A DNA stretch of 64,000 nt. Source: Phytophthora sp. 'mugwort' (taxonomy: Eukaryota; Oomycota; Peronosporomycetes; Peronosporales; Peronosporaceae). A program made the translations under genes and the position numbers. The DNA lies in contig JAUCEF010000006.1 in the NCBI GenBank assembly GCA_033558025.1, positions 3,348,001 to 3,412,000 of the forward strand. Reading direction: 5' to 3'. Below, in pieces: positions 19,888-30,686 of this stretch (position 1 is the stretch's first letter; every line of letters begins with the position of its first letter). The notes below the pieces were generated by a model. It ran no database searches. It saw only the letters and a program-made list of their open reading frames with translations, and had not been told where the DNA came from.

Positions 19888-21508
19888 ATGAGCAGGGCAA
19901 TCGCAGCGCTGCGCGGCCGCGGCATGCTAGCGGCACTGACGCACCAGGAGGCGGGTGTGGCCATGGACAAGCTGTTGCAGAATGCGCGCGCACCTGCCGT
20001 ATATTGCGGCTTCGACCCTACGGCCGACTCGCTGCACCTGGGCAACCTGCTTCAGGGCATCGCGCTGCGTCACTTCCAGCGCGCTGGTGTGCGCCCCATC
20101 CTGCTGGTGGGCGGCGCCACGGGTATGATCGGCGACCCAAGCGGCAAGTCGGAGGAGCGCGTATTACTGGAGGATGACACAGTGCTGCACAACGCGCAGC
20201 GGATCGCTAAGGGGCTGTCGGCCGTGCTGGACTTCAACGACCCCAAGACGGGTGCCATCATCTGCAACAACGCAGAGTGGCACGCACAGATGTCGGCCGT
20301 CACGTGGATGCGGGACATCGGCCGGTGCGTTGTGGCCGTTCCATGCAGTTTGTGGGTCTTTAAAGGGTGTTGACTTTTGGTTTATGGTGATGCAGTCACT
20401 TCCGCGTGAACGCGATGCTGCAGCGCGACAGCGTGAAGAAGCGTCTGGAGACGGACCAGGGCATCAGTTTCCTTGAATTCTCGTACCAGCTCTTTCAGGC
20501 CTATGACTTTCTCCATCTGTACAAGAATTACGGCTGTGTCGCGCAGATTGGAGGCAGTGACCAGTGGGGCAACATCGCCTCAGGTATTGAGCTTGTTCGC
20601 AAGAGCACCGGCGAGGTGAGAAACAACTTCACTTTTATAGTAGTTTTTGCTGTATGAGTACTCACGTTCGGGCGCTTAATGCTCGTGCCGAATACAACAA
20701 CAGGAAGTGTTTGGAGCGACGTTGGCGCTGCTGACGACGGCGGCTGGGGAGAAATACGGCAAGTCCGCAGGCAACGCCATTTGGCTGGATGCTGGTAAGA
20801 CTTCAGTCGTAAGTATTTCTGCTTTCACAGTGAAGACGCTCGTATAGGAGGCATCGTCACTAACACCTATCTACCATGGCTGCTTTGCATTTTGTGTACT
20901 TCAGTTCGACTTTTATCAGTTCTTCCTCCGCTCAGATGATCGTGACGTTGAGAAGCTGCTCAAGAGCTTCACGTTCCGAGAAGTGGAAGAGATCCGTGAC
21001 ATTGTGGCTGAGCATGAGAAGGCTCCTGAAAAGCGTGCTGCCCAGAAGGTGCTGGCGGCGGATGTCACTGTGATGATGCACGGACAAGAAGGCCTGAAGA
21101 CTGCATTGGATGCTACCGAGCTGCTCTTCGGAAATAAAAATGGTCCTCTGACTGCTAAAGAGATGCTTCACATGGCTGGAGACTCGCCCATGACAGCTCT
21201 TTCGCGCTCTGATGTCGTGGATCAGTCTCTGGTGGACCTTGCTGTGAGAATAGGCGCAGCCAAGTCGAAAGGTATCTTTATTCTGCATGTGTTCCAGACT
21301 CTTAGCAAGGTATTTGTGAGTCTGACCTTGTCTTCATTATGTTCGTACAGCTGAGTGTCGGCGTCTGATCAAAGGTGGCGGCGTTTACCTTAACAATGAG
21401 CGTGTTGAATCTGAGTCTTTGCACGTCGAGACATTAAATCTTCTCGACGACAAGGTATTGGTGCTTCGTATCGGCCGACGAAACAACTTTATTGTCCAGG
21501 TGGAATAG
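19888..21508 (+). CDS. YARS2: Tyrosyl-tRNA synthetase, bacterial/mitochondrial type
   Basis: Charges tRNA-Tyr, most likely in mitochondria. Exons 19888-20324, 20396-20615, 20704-20808, 20905-21271, 21351-21508; introns 71, 88, 96 and 79 bp; 428 residues, normal for this class. The HIGH-like motif is HLGN (50-53) and the KMSKS-like motif is KYGKS (236-240). Other family blocks are [31 protein letters not shown] and [11 protein letters not shown]. The C-terminal S4-like domain ([14 protein letters not shown]) is present. The first 20 residues ([18 protein letters not shown]) are Arg- and Ala-rich with no acidic residue, which suits a mitochondrial presequence. The donor of intron 4 is GTATCT. 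Confidence 0.95.
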
Positions 21509-21706
21509 AGCAAATACTTCTGGTCGTTGATGATAATCCCTAATGGTTCGTCTCAAGCGATTGAATAATTAATCACGAGATACAACAAGCGAGAGGAAAC
21601 ACGGTACCTGCATTATCGGTAGTCTGTGCCAATGCCTGCTATGATTGACTTACGCGACATCTCCCTATTATCATGATGACGCCTGACTTGATATTTCCGA
21701 ACCACA

Positions 21707-23934
21707 TTATCGCAGTGATGTGTGCTGTGCGCGAAGCAGCAGCAGTAAGATGTCAGACGCGCGGACGGCCCCTACAATCAAATCGTCCTGGCGTTGGATA
21801 ATAACCCGTCTTGTTCGTTTGTCAACCATATCCCGGATCACTTTCGCGATGGAAGTGTCAAGAGAAACAACACAAGCAGGTGGCAAAATCGCTGCGTTTG
21901 CAGTCACTGCGCGAAGCAGAGGGCCTGGCTCCCCATCTTTATCGCTTAAAGCGGTGAAGGATGCTGGGAAAAGGTCGCGAAAGGTACTTGCACTACGGAG
22001 AACAAGACATTCGGTTCAGGGTCATTAAGCTCACAACCACGTGATCCGTACCTGAGTATTTTCTGCTCCACCTTGTTCGCACTCGTCTCCATCTCAAGAC
22101 CGGACAACTTCCTCGAAGCCATTTCCACAAGACCTTCACACACTGACGCTGAAGAGGACACATGATCGAGTTTTGCTGGAGCGTAAAAAAACTGAGGGAA
22201 GGCAGCGACAGCCCAGCGTTCTTTGCCCTCTGAATTCGCTGAGTTAGTAGGATGAATATGTATTTAGCAGAAGTAGAATATTGTGTTATCGTACTCAATA
22301 GCGTCAGGTCCTCGTCAAGCCATGCCAGCATATCGTAAACAGTTAGACATCCAAGGACGGCTTCAGGGACTGAGCTGTAATTCGGAGCCACTGCCGCCGA
22401 ACTTTCACCACATGCAAAACGTAGCAATACGCTGAAAAATGCTTCGTCATGTCGGATAATCCCCAGTAGCGGTGCTCGGTCTGTGAAGAAAAAGCGCACG
22501 ACATCACCTAATGATGCTGAACCAAACTGTCGGATAGCGTCTTCTGCGCGTGCTCGGGTGTGCTCGTATGGTTTAGCCGTTGGTGACTGGAAACCAGGTA
22601 CAAGAAAGTGAAGAAAATATCTGAGGATAATGCAACAGTTTGTAAGCAAATATGACATTTAGTCCACGCACAAGTTTACTGTATTGTTACGTACAAGAGC
22701 AACTTTTCCGTAGTAACAAGTCCAAGCAACCGACATGCTTCTAATGGTGCGGTGTCTGAAGATTCAACGACCAGTACGCTTTGGGCATCAACTTGAACCA
22801 TCTTTTCCAGCACATGAGCGCAAGTTTCGCTTGCCCGCACTTGTAATAGTTCAGGTTTCTGCCAAAAGTTCCCGTAATCGCCAGCCTGATATTTCATCAA
22901 AGCAAAAGTTAAGTTCACATATCGACGCTCCTGGGCCTCTCTCTCTCTACCTTAAAGTCCCACAATAACGAAGCACGAGGAAGGGCAGCTGAAGACATGG
23001 TACGCGCGATCGATTTTAACCGCGGAGAGCTGCTATCTCCTCCATGACTAATTGACATTTGCCGAGCTTGGACTCTACTTTCACGCTGGCGCACCTTCTG
23101 CTGGCGCCGCGAAGCTGAAAATTCTACAGACGACACAGACATAATGCGAATCGTCAGCGTTTCCACCAGCGAAGCGCTCATTCAAAGTCCTTACCTTCCA
23201 TTAGACCGTGAACAGTGTGCAGCATTCCGCTGATCTGGGGGTTCGTGAGGCAGACTTCGTACAGCTCAGGTACCGTCATCAACTTGCCCGGCTCGCCACC
23301 CCAGAATGCTTTCTGTTCCAACAGCATTATTCATGCACACTGAGCCTTCCACGAAGACTATGCAATGTGGAGCAGCCAATTGTCGTGACCATGTACGTAC
23401 CTCCACGCTCGTTATTACACTGCCAGGGATGGAATCAGTGAGTTGTAAAACTTCCTCAACACTGGTAACAAAATCTTTAAGCAGTGAGCTCTTCGCCTCT
23501 GGCGACAAAACCCCTGCAATGTCCGCGTATAATCGCAACACGAAGTCAACTTTTGAGTGTAAGTCAGCTTTCATAAGCAATGCCACCGCGCAAAAGACAC
23601 GATGCGCGCACACTGTGGCATTAACTTTTGGCTTCGTGTCTGGAGTAACGATCTTCCCATGATGAAAGAATCGGAAGTGCGGCTCCGGATCTGCAACAAG
23701 CATCCCAAACACTTCTTCAAACTGTGTTAACAGGAGATGCCGCGGATACGCTGGCTTTCGGGCGCCTAAGCTCGGGGAAGGCGGGTCGATCTGCTCGTCG
23801 TCGTACATACCCAAGCAACCGCGGAAGATATGAGCGCATTCATCGGCCGTCTTTCTCGAATGGTCAACGTATTCACTCAGCAATTGCTGCTGCTGCGGAT
23901 TCGATAACTCATGAGAAACCAACGCAGCGCCCAT
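21707..23934 (-). CDS. Four-CBS-domain protein with long helical N-terminus (EF-hand-like), sensor-type
   Basis: Seven exons: 23934-23401, 23312-23195, 23123-22951, 22885-22695, 22620-22295, 22238-22052, 21992-21707; introns 56-88 bp; 604 residues. All phases agree and every join is supported by continued domain order. The first 220 residues are helical and acidic, with MTVPELYEVCLTNPQ resembling the tail of calcineurin-B or calcium-sensor proteins with lost loops. A basic linker (RRQQKVRQRESRVQARQ) follows. The rest looks like two Bateman pairs: CBS blocks at SVLVVE..LLGLVTTEKLL, LGDVVRFF..LGIIR, SSSASVCEGLVEMAS and VSLDTSIAKVIRDMV..LIVGAVRASDIL. CBS pairs bind adenine nucleotides in AMPK gamma and related sensors; the ligand here is unknown. 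Converges on TyrRS. Confidence 0.78.
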
Positions 23935-24342
23935 GACTCGAGAAGTAGGTTTCGACCTCGCGACCTCTTACACTCGTTAGGACAGCAATAGGAGTGCCTG
24001 CTTGAGCTCGAGGTTATCTCAGCCTATTTCTGTTGCTCGCAAAGTGCGTTATGTTATCATTCAACAACAGGGCGAGGTTATCCTTGGAGGACATGCAGCC
24101 ACCAGACTCCTCAGAAATTGTTGTGGCCATCACCAACCACCGAAACCTTTCCTTCTCCTAAGCCAACCAGCAACAACGTCATTCGTCATTCCGCCGACGC
24201 GTATTGCCATGGGGGCACACCACTCGACATTTAACGCTTTAAACAGCATACTACATAAATTCATATTCAGCTATTATAACAGGTTTTGTGTCTCCCGACG
24301 TTTCAACTATTGTAGCTGGCATTTTGCCTTGTGACGGGAGGA
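23935..24342. promoter_or_regulatory. Divergent intergenic region, CBS protein / MATE transporter
   Basis: 408 bp between divergent ATGs at 23934 and 24343. Open frames here (for example 24002-24334) have no family resemblance. TA-rich stretch near 24245-24290. No named motif. Confidence 0.45.
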
Positions 24343-26150
24343 ATGGACGAGACCAGTCCGCTCCTGGAGAAGCACTTCTCACGGTCAAAGCCGCCTCCAG
24401 CCTGGCATGACTTTATGGATCTGTCGTTGATGGCAGCGCAGGTGAGTATGGCCACATTGGCGCGAGCAGCACTATGGTCTATCGACTCGGTGTTTCTCGG
24501 TCACTTGGGCGTCAAGGAACTAGCAGCCGCCTCACTCGCCCAGCTATGGACCAGCCCTGTCCTTTACTGTGTGTGGTCCTCTGGCTCGGCACTCAACACG
24601 GTTTGTTCATTCACATCTCCCAACGTTCTGCATTCCAAACTCGTTAACTTCCAATTGCTTCGACAGTTGTGCGGCCAGTCATGGGGTGCTGGCAACCGAG
24701 AGCTTACAGGCATCTGGCTGCAATTTGGGATCGTGACCACGACATTACTTTCCATGCCAGTCGCGATCTGGTATTGGTGCGTTGGCTATGTCCTCGAGTA
24801 CACTACGGATGACCAGGAGGTCATTGCACTGGCCACCACATTTTCTCGGGTGGCCTCTGGATCAATCCTCCCGTCATTTCTGTACTCCTGCCTCAGGTTT
24901 GTCTTCTAACGTGAATTCCTTGCATTGGTTGATTTTTTCATATCGATATCTTGGTTGCTGTTGTCAGACAGTATTTGCAAGCGATGGGGATTCTGTCGCC
25001 CACCACCGTTGTGGGCATAGTCTCGATTTTCGTGGCGGCGGGCAGCAACTACGTCCTCATCTACGGCATCGGTTCATGGCACGGCCTGGGCTTCATCGGA
25101 TCGCCACTCGCTACTGTTGTGGCTTCCTGGTTTCAACCCCTCGCGGTCTTCAGTTACGCCATCCTCTTTAAACATTACCATCACCGCGCTTGGTACGGGT
25201 GGAACATCCACGCGCTCACGCTTAGCCGGCTGCGGTGTTTTATCAGAGTGGCAGGTCCCATTTCCAGCAACAGCTTTGTATCCAACTTGGCTAGCGCACT
25301 GATAGCTTTAGTGGCAGCCAGACTTGGCGCTCGAGTTATTGCTGCCAATGCTGTCATTTCGGGGCTTTGGGGGCTGCTCTGGGCGCTCTTCTGGGGCTAC
25401 GGCTGTGCCACACAGGTCCGTGTTGCCAATTACCTAGGCGCAGGCAAACCAGATTTGGCGCGCCGTATTACCGGCTTGGGCTTCATCTGCACCATGGTTG
25501 TCGCGGTTGTTATCGCGACGCTCACTAGTGTCATGGATCATCACATTATCGCGCTGTACACAACGGACAAGGATCTCCTCGCCACTTGTAAGCTCGTGTT
25601 ACCCGTTTTCGTCGTCGCCTGCGTCTTCCAGGCCGTGGAAATTCTCGGTGCTGGAGCTCTGACTGGAATGAGGTGCGTGTCTTGCTATTTGATGCTGTGG
25701 ATTGATCCTCTAACTCTTTTTCTGTTGTTCAGCCAAGTGCATACTGTGTTCTGGACCAGCGCAGTCGCCACGTGGCTCATTAATTTGCCGGTGGCCTATG
25801 TCGGCGGCATCACGTTGCGGTACGGCTTCCCCGCGCTGTGGGTGGGGGTACTGAGCATGGAGCTCTTTAAGGTGGTTAGTTACTCGGTGGCGCTCGCCTA
25901 CGTGCGCTGGGGCGACGTGGCTGAGCGCGTCAAGGAGACGGCGGAGGCCATGCCCGAGGTGGGGCAGAGCACGGCGCAGTTCGTCGCATCCGCGGCAGAC
26001 ATCCAACTCACGACGCCTCCGACAACTCCACCGCTCGTGACCTCTGCCCTAGAGCGCCACCGCCGTTTGCGCAACGAGGAACTTCACTTCAACCACTTCA
26101 ACAAAACGCTTCTTATTAATGGCCAATCGATTAAGAGCAGGGAGATTTAA
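24343..26150 (+). CDS. MATE family transporter
   Basis: Multidrug and toxin extrusion antiporter (proton- or sodium-coupled), 536 residues, about 12 helices. Exons 24343-24600, 24667-24896, 24968-25672, 25733-26150; introns 66, 71, 60 bp. Intron 1 (donor GTTTGT) is a multiple of three without a stop, so retention would still be translated; splicing is preferred because it creates SALNTLCGQSWGAGN, the family hallmark. Intron 2 joins SCLR to QYLQAMGI. The N-terminal repeat has FLGHLGVKELAAASLA and the second repeat has ANAVISGLWGLLWALFWGYGC with RVANYLGAG. The C-terminal tail of about 90 residues is soluble. Substrate unknown. Confidence 0.93.
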
Positions 26151-26202
26151 GTTGGTTGGTGGAAAAATACGCATAATTAAAGGGAACTAACTGAGCAGCA
26201 GC

Positions 26203-26832
26203 ATGGGCGATGCGAGTGGCGACGCGCCGCTGGGCAAGTGGGCGCAGCGCAAGGAGGCACGGCGAAACATGTACGCGACCAGCACAGAGCAGGTGCGCGT
26301 GCACCGGCGCGGTTTGGGGGCTCCGTCTTCCTCGAGCGCCGCCGCCATGTGCCAGAAGTGTCTACGGCCTGGGCACTGGACATACGAGTGCAAGAACGAA
26401 GCCGTGTACGTACAACGGCCATCGTGCTCGCAGCAGCTGCGAAACCCTAAGCTGCGCCAGCCCTTCAACAAGGACAAGCCGCCGGAGCTGCAGGAGGAGG
26501 AAAACGCCGCCGAGAAGAAGAAAAAGTTGAATCGCAAGGTCAGAGGCAAAGACAATAAGAAGTCCAAGACCAGCTCGCGGTCTCGCTCTAGCTCGAGACG
26601 GAAACGGCGTCGCAGTGTCAGTAGCAGTAGCAGTGACTCCTCCTCGTCCGATTCGTCGTCATCGGATTCGGACAGTTCGGACTCGGATTCAGACTCGGAC
26701 TCGTCATCCTCCTCGTCTTCTGGGTCGGATTCGGACTCATCTGGCGGTGATAGCGACAGCTCTTCGTCGTCGTCCGACAGCAACCGCAGCTCGCAAAGAA
26801 GACATCATTCTAAGCGCCGACGCAGGAACTAG
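26203..26832 (+). CDS. ZCCHC10: ZCCHC10-like zinc knuckle protein with Ser/Asp-rich tail
   Basis: Small nuclear-type protein, 209 residues, single exon. One CCHC knuckle, CQKCLRPGHWTYEC, followed by VYVQRPSCSQQLRN, is the ZCCHC10 signature. A Lys/Arg block (KKKKLNRKVRGKDNKK) and RS repeats follow. The last 80 residues are nearly pure Ser and Asp, then a basic end. The RS and SD runs fit an RNA-processing role, but no activity is established for the family. It lies only 52 bp downstream of the MATE stop codon on the same strand, so its promoter must sit within or next to that gene. Confidence 0.85.
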   Translation: MGDASGDAPLGKWAQRKEARRNMYATSTEQVRVHRRGLGAPSSSSAAAMCQKCLRPGHWTYECKNEAVYVQRPSCSQQLRNPKLRQPFNKDKPPELQEEENAAEKKKKLNRKVRGKDNKKSKTSSRSRSSSRRKRRRSVSSSSSDSSSSDSSSSDSDSSDSDSDSDSSSSSSSGSDSDSSGGDSDSSSSSSDSNRSSQRRHHSKRRRRN

Positions 26833-27207
26833 GGCAGCATGTATGCGGCCTACAGCTTGCAGTGAGATTGCAGCTACCGACCAGTTCTTGATGTTAGCGC
26901 GATCTTAGCAACCTGAATGAAGTCGTACACAACAGGATGATCAGTAGGTGTTAAACCTGGAACCTTTTGTTTAGTTTTTCTCATTTTCTTTTTAGTGAAA
27001 CCTGCTTTTGAAGTCGATACGCGAGTGAATTGCTGCAGTATCCAGTCGCTGCATGTCAAATTTGACGTCTGCCAGTGCGCCACACTTTTAGTTTAGCGCG
27101 TCGACAAGAGAAACCCCGCCCTCGCACTTGAAGATCGCCCCATGCTCGTCATTTCTGCCTCCAGCAGTCAGTCTGCTGTCGATTGATTACCTTACGGCCG
27201 GTAACGC
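26833..27207. other. Convergent intergenic region
   Basis: 375 bp between the stop codons of ZCCHC10 (+) and PSMB4 (-). A 69-codon minus frame at 26874-27083 is Lys-rich but has no family match and no clear start context. Probably two 3' ends. Confidence 0.45.
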
Positions 27208-27903
27208 TTACCACGAGGAGCCGACCTCCGACTTAGTCTTGACAAATTGCGCGTAGTCCCACTTCGTGTCCATCTTGACGGGCTCCGGAATGGTGACGCC
27301 ATCGGCCGTGACCTTGGCGAACTGCACGCGGTTAATCGTGCGGCAGTCGCGATAGAAGCACACGCGCATGCAGTCCTCCAGCAACTTGTGCGCGTCGGCC
27401 TCCTCCATGTCGGGTCGCCAATGCTTGCGCAGCAGCGGCATGCCGAGGTGGTGACCGAACCCCGTGGCAATATAGTCGCCCTCGAAGGCCAAGCCAATCA
27501 TGGTGACTTGGCCCAGGAAAGGCTTGCCCGTCTCCGGGTTGAGGCCACCCACCACGACCGTGTTCCAGAGCGGGTCGAACTTGTTGCGGCGGTGATAGAA
27601 CAGGCGCTGCAGGTAATGGTAAATCTCGGGCGCAGTCGTGTCGCAGCCGTCATCCTGGTTAAAGTCGTACACTTCTAACTCGTCCATCTTGTCCTTAATG
27701 AACTGGAAGTCGCTGAAGTCACCGCCCGCGCCCAGCAGCGTCGTGTTGTGCACAGCAGTGAGGCGGCGCTGGTCCGTGAAGCGCGCCAACGATCCGTAAG
27801 ACCCCAGCGTGTCCGCTGCCATCAGCACGCCGCCCTTGTACTTTAGCGCGATCACTGATGTGCCCGTCACAATGGGGGATTGCGTGCGCTGTCGGGAGTC
27901 CAT
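27208..27903 (-). CDS. PSMB4: Proteasome subunit beta-7 (PSMB4/Pre4)
   Basis: Non-catalytic beta-ring subunit of the 20S proteasome; 231 residues, no intron. Family blocks: VTGTSVIALKYKGGVLMAAD, TLGSYGSLARF, GAGGDFSDFQ, WNTVVVGGLN and MRVCFYRDCRTINRVQ. The first in-frame ATG is at 27903 and gives only about six residues before TQSPIVTGTS, the region where mature PSMB4 begins in animals; the propeptide of about 45 residues seen there is missing. An open frame continues 25 codons upstream (to 27978) without an ATG, so a 5' exon or non-AUG start is possible. Shares its upstream region with calnexin. Confidence 0.92.
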   Translation of the reverse strand: MDSRQRTQSPIVTGTSVIALKYKGGVLMAADTLGSYGSLARFTDQRRLTAVHNTTLLGAGGDFSDFQFIKDKMDELEVYDFNQDDGCDTTAPEIYHYLQRLFYHRRNKFDPLWNTVVVGGLNPETGKPFLGQVTMIGLAFEGDYIATGFGHHLGMPLLRKHWRPDMEEADAHKLLEDCMRVCFYRDCRTINRVQFAKVTADGVTIPEPVKMDTKWDYAQFVKTKSEVGSSW

Positions 27904-28303
27904 CCTTGTTGCTGCTGCTGCTGCTGCCTTCTTCCTCTCTGATAGCAGCGATCTTTTGAGCCAAATCTCCCCCTCCAATTGAAATGTATTTAGACCAATT
28001 ACGATGGCGGAAAACCGTTTAAGTTGCCACTTTTCACTGTACTTTTTGCATAAGGTTTAACAGCCATTTTGACAGTACAAAACCATTTTCGTTTCAGTTG
28101 CTAGTTCAGGGTGGATTTTTAGAATTTATAGAAAACTGGTCCTTCCACACGGGCATTACATTGAGGTCGGATGGTTGCGCCTTTGGGGGCGTTACGTGTC
28201 AACCTCCGCTTCAACGTAATCTTCTAGAATCTCCGACAGGGCGACGTCGTCTGCCACCTCATTTGTGAACTCGCGGAAGTAAAAACTCGACGCCAGTTAC
28301 GGA
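27904..28303. promoter_or_regulatory. Divergent intergenic region, PSMB4 / calnexin
   Basis: 400 bp between divergent ATGs. The reverse strand at 28031-28039 reads AGTGGCAAC, reminiscent of the fungal proteasome element GGTGGCAAA but not a match. No clear ER-stress element was found. Confidence 0.4.
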
Positions 28304-29992
28304 ATGAAGGTGAAGACTATCGTGGAGCTGCTAACGGCGCTGCTGCTACCCCTGGCGGCGCTGGCCGACGACGCGGTCCCCGCCACCGAAGAGCACCAGG
28401 ACACTACCGCGCAGCAGGGTGCTACCAAGGGGGTCGAGGCCGAGCACAAGCAGCAGGCGCAGGAGCTGACCAAGAGCGCGCTGTTTGCTGAGACGTTCGA
28501 AACCGAGGAGCTATTCGACGGCACGCGCTGGTTCAAGAGCTCGCATGAGAAATACTCGAACCAGGATGTGGTTATCGATGAGGTGACGCTGGAGGCAGCG
28601 CACCTGACGCCCGACCGCGGCCTCGTGTTGGACAAGCCCGCGCGCCACTATGGCCTTGCCGTCAAGCTCGACGAACCGCTGCAGGTGGACGGCAGCGATG
28701 GCAAGAAGGAGATGGTTGTGCAGTACGAGGTGAAGCTGCAGAAGGGTCTGGACTGCGGCGGTGCCTACGTAAAGCTGCTGCGCCAAGATCAGGAGAACCA
28801 GGACTTTTCGGCCTTCAGTGACGCGACGCCCTTCGTGCTCATGTTCGGCCCAGACAAGTGCGGCAAGAGCGACAAGGTGCACCTCATTTTCCAGCACAAG
28901 AACCCAGTGTCGGGTGAATATGAAGAGAAGCACATGATGGAGGCGCCTGGTATCAAAAGCGACAAGGACACCCATCTCTACACGGCGGTCATCCGCGACG
29001 ACAATACATTCGAGGTGTTTGTGGACCAGAAGTTGGTGAAGAGCGGCAACCTGCTGGAGAACTTCCTGCCATCCGTGATCCCTGAGCAGGAAATTGACGA
29101 CCTCGAGGACTCTAAGCCCGAAGATTGGGTTGACGAGAAGAAGATTCGTGACCCGACTGCCACCAAGCCCGACGACTGGGACGAAGACGCCCCGGCACGT
29201 ATTCCGGACGAGGAAGCCGTCAAGCCTGATGACTGGCTGGACGACGAGTCGGCGATGATAAATGACCCGGATGCGGTCAAGCCTGAGGACTGGGACGACG
29301 AGGACGATGGCGAGTTTGTGATGCCGCAGATTCCGAACCCGAAGTGCGTTGAGGTTTCTGGTTGTGGCGAGTGGAAGCGGCCTTCGAAGTCCAACCCGGC
29401 GTATAAAGGCAAGTTCTACGCCCCGTACATCCCGAACCCGGCTTATAAGGGCGAGTGGAAGCCGCGTAAGATCCCGAACCCGAACTACTTCAAGGATGAG
29501 CACCCGGCGCGCCTGGACCCCATTGGGGCGCTCGCTGTGGAGGTATGGACCATGACGGATGGTGTTACATTTGACAACTTCTGGCTTGGCAACGATTTGA
29601 AGAAGGCGCAGGAGTTCGCGGAGCTCACGTGGGCACCTAAGCACGCCGCTGAGATCGAGGCAAAGAAGAAGGCCAAGGAAGCAGGGAAGAGCGGCAAATA
29701 CGACGAGGAGGGAGGGATTATGAAGACGTTCGAGACCCTGACGACGGACTTCGCCACGTACGCAGATGCGAACCCTGCGATTGCTCTCGGGTCAGTGGCC
29801 GGTGTTTCCGTTCTGGCGACCATTGCCCTCTTCTTCTTGTGTTGTGCGTCGGGTTCGCCGAAGCGTCAGGAAGCTACGAAGAAAACGGACAGCGGAGAGG
29901 AAGACGAGGAAGAGGAGGACGGTAAGGCTGTGGAAAGTGACGAGAAGGAACAAAAGGTCAGACAGCGCAAGAAAGCCCCTAAGGTCGATTAG
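28304..29992 (+). CDS. CNX: Calnexin, ER lectin chaperone
   Basis: Type I ER membrane chaperone that binds monoglucosylated N-glycans; 562 residues, single exon. Signal peptide at 1-20 ending ALAD. Lectin domain from about 60 with GGAYVKLL and FGPDKCGKSDKVH. The P-domain starts near 280: four type 1 repeats of the KPEDW / KPDDW kind, then type 2 repeats IPNPKC, IPNPAYKGEWKP and IPNPNYF. GALAVEVWTMTDGVTFDNF closes the lectin fold. One membrane helix near 495-518, then an acidic tail ending RQRKKAPKVD. The tail plus helix excludes calreticulin. This is the last gene before the transposon block. Confidence 0.96.
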   Translation: MKVKTIVELLTALLLPLAALADDAVPATEEHQDTTAQQGATKGVEAEHKQQAQELTKSALFAETFETEELFDGTRWFKSSHEKYSNQDVVIDEVTLEAAHLTPDRGLVLDKPARHYGLAVKLDEPLQVDGSDGKKEMVVQYEVKLQKGLDCGGAYVKLLRQDQENQDFSAFSDATPFVLMFGPDKCGKSDKVHLIFQHKNPVSGEYEEKHMMEAPGIKSDKDTHLYTAVIRDDNTFEVFVDQKLVKSGNLLENFLPSVIPEQEIDDLEDSKPEDWVDEKKIRDPTATKPDDWDEDAPARIPDEEAVKPDDWLDDESAMINDPDAVKPEDWDDEDDGEFVMPQIPNPKCVEVSGCGEWKRPSKSNPAYKGKFYAPYIPNPAYKGEWKPRKIPNPNYFKDEHPARLDPIGALAVEVWTMTDGVTFDNFWLGNDLKKAQEFAELTWAPKHAAEIEAKKKAKEAGKSGKYDEEGGIMKTFETLTTDFATYADANPAIALGSVAGVSVLATIALFFLCCASGSPKRQEATKKTDSGEEDEEEEDGKAVESDEKEQKVRQRKKAPKVD

Positions 29993-30192
29993 ACGTCGTC
30001 GTCTCTCGCGCTATCTCTTGGGGAGCAGTAGCTTTTACCCAGCAGTCTTCGCGCGTAGGGAAGGAGACTGGTAAAGCGCGATCTTTTCACAAGAATTTTG
30101 GTTCAACTCAATTGGCTGTTTTGTGACGACTCATGCCCCCTTAACAGTCATCCGCGACGCATGGGGACCGGAATAGCTTCCAGTGTGGGATT

Positions 30193-30686
30193 TGTGGCAA
30201 ACGAAGACCGCAAATAAGAGAATGTAATGAAACAGAAGCCCGTAACCTAGTTCACTCTTTTCTCTATCCAGTATTGTGCTTCCCACAAGTACGTACACAC
30301 TGTGAGTGCCGGGCGCAAAATGCCACGACAGGGCAGCATGTGCCTCGAGCAGGTGCGTGCTCGCAGAGCAGCAAAAGCGGTAGTGAGGCAGAGGTCGTCA
30401 CGCACCAGTCACAGCCGCACCGCGAAGATGTATTCTAGCATATAAACACACTATAAACGCATAATAAGCTAAGTCATCCCCAGCTCGTGCTCCACGACGT
30501 TGCGGTCGCTCACCGCCAACGATCGGCTTCTCCATAGTGTCCTTGGTACTGCAAGTCTCTAATGTACACGCTGTGTACACGCCTGCAGCCGAGCAACGGC
30601 TGCGGGCGGACAGCATATGACAGTGTTCAGGATGGGCTGGGTTCATACTGGACAGTCAGAATGCACTTCAACATCTCATACTCACA
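30193..30686 (-). repeat. 3' LTR of copia X (degenerate)
   Basis: The core 30301-30686 is a reverse-complement copy of 43710-44095, with substitutions and small indels. The core has inverted ends TGTGAGT and ACTCACA. The repeat may extend left to about 30193, where TGTGGCAAA could be the true terminus, but the partner copy diverges there. No target duplication could be matched. The position directly after the RNase H end of copia X supports the LTR call. Confidence 0.65.

Noticed and set aside
24002..24334. 110-codon plus frame upstream of the MATE gene
   Set aside because: No ATG-supported conserved product; the MATE start at 24343 and the divergent CBS gene explain the region.
26874..27083. 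69-codon Lys-rich minus frame
   Set aside because: No ATG at its start and no recognisable family; likely overlaps two 3' ends.
30398..30646. 82-codon minus frame just beyond calnexin
   Set aside because: Lies inside the copia X LTR; the partner LTR at 43,710 does not keep the frame.
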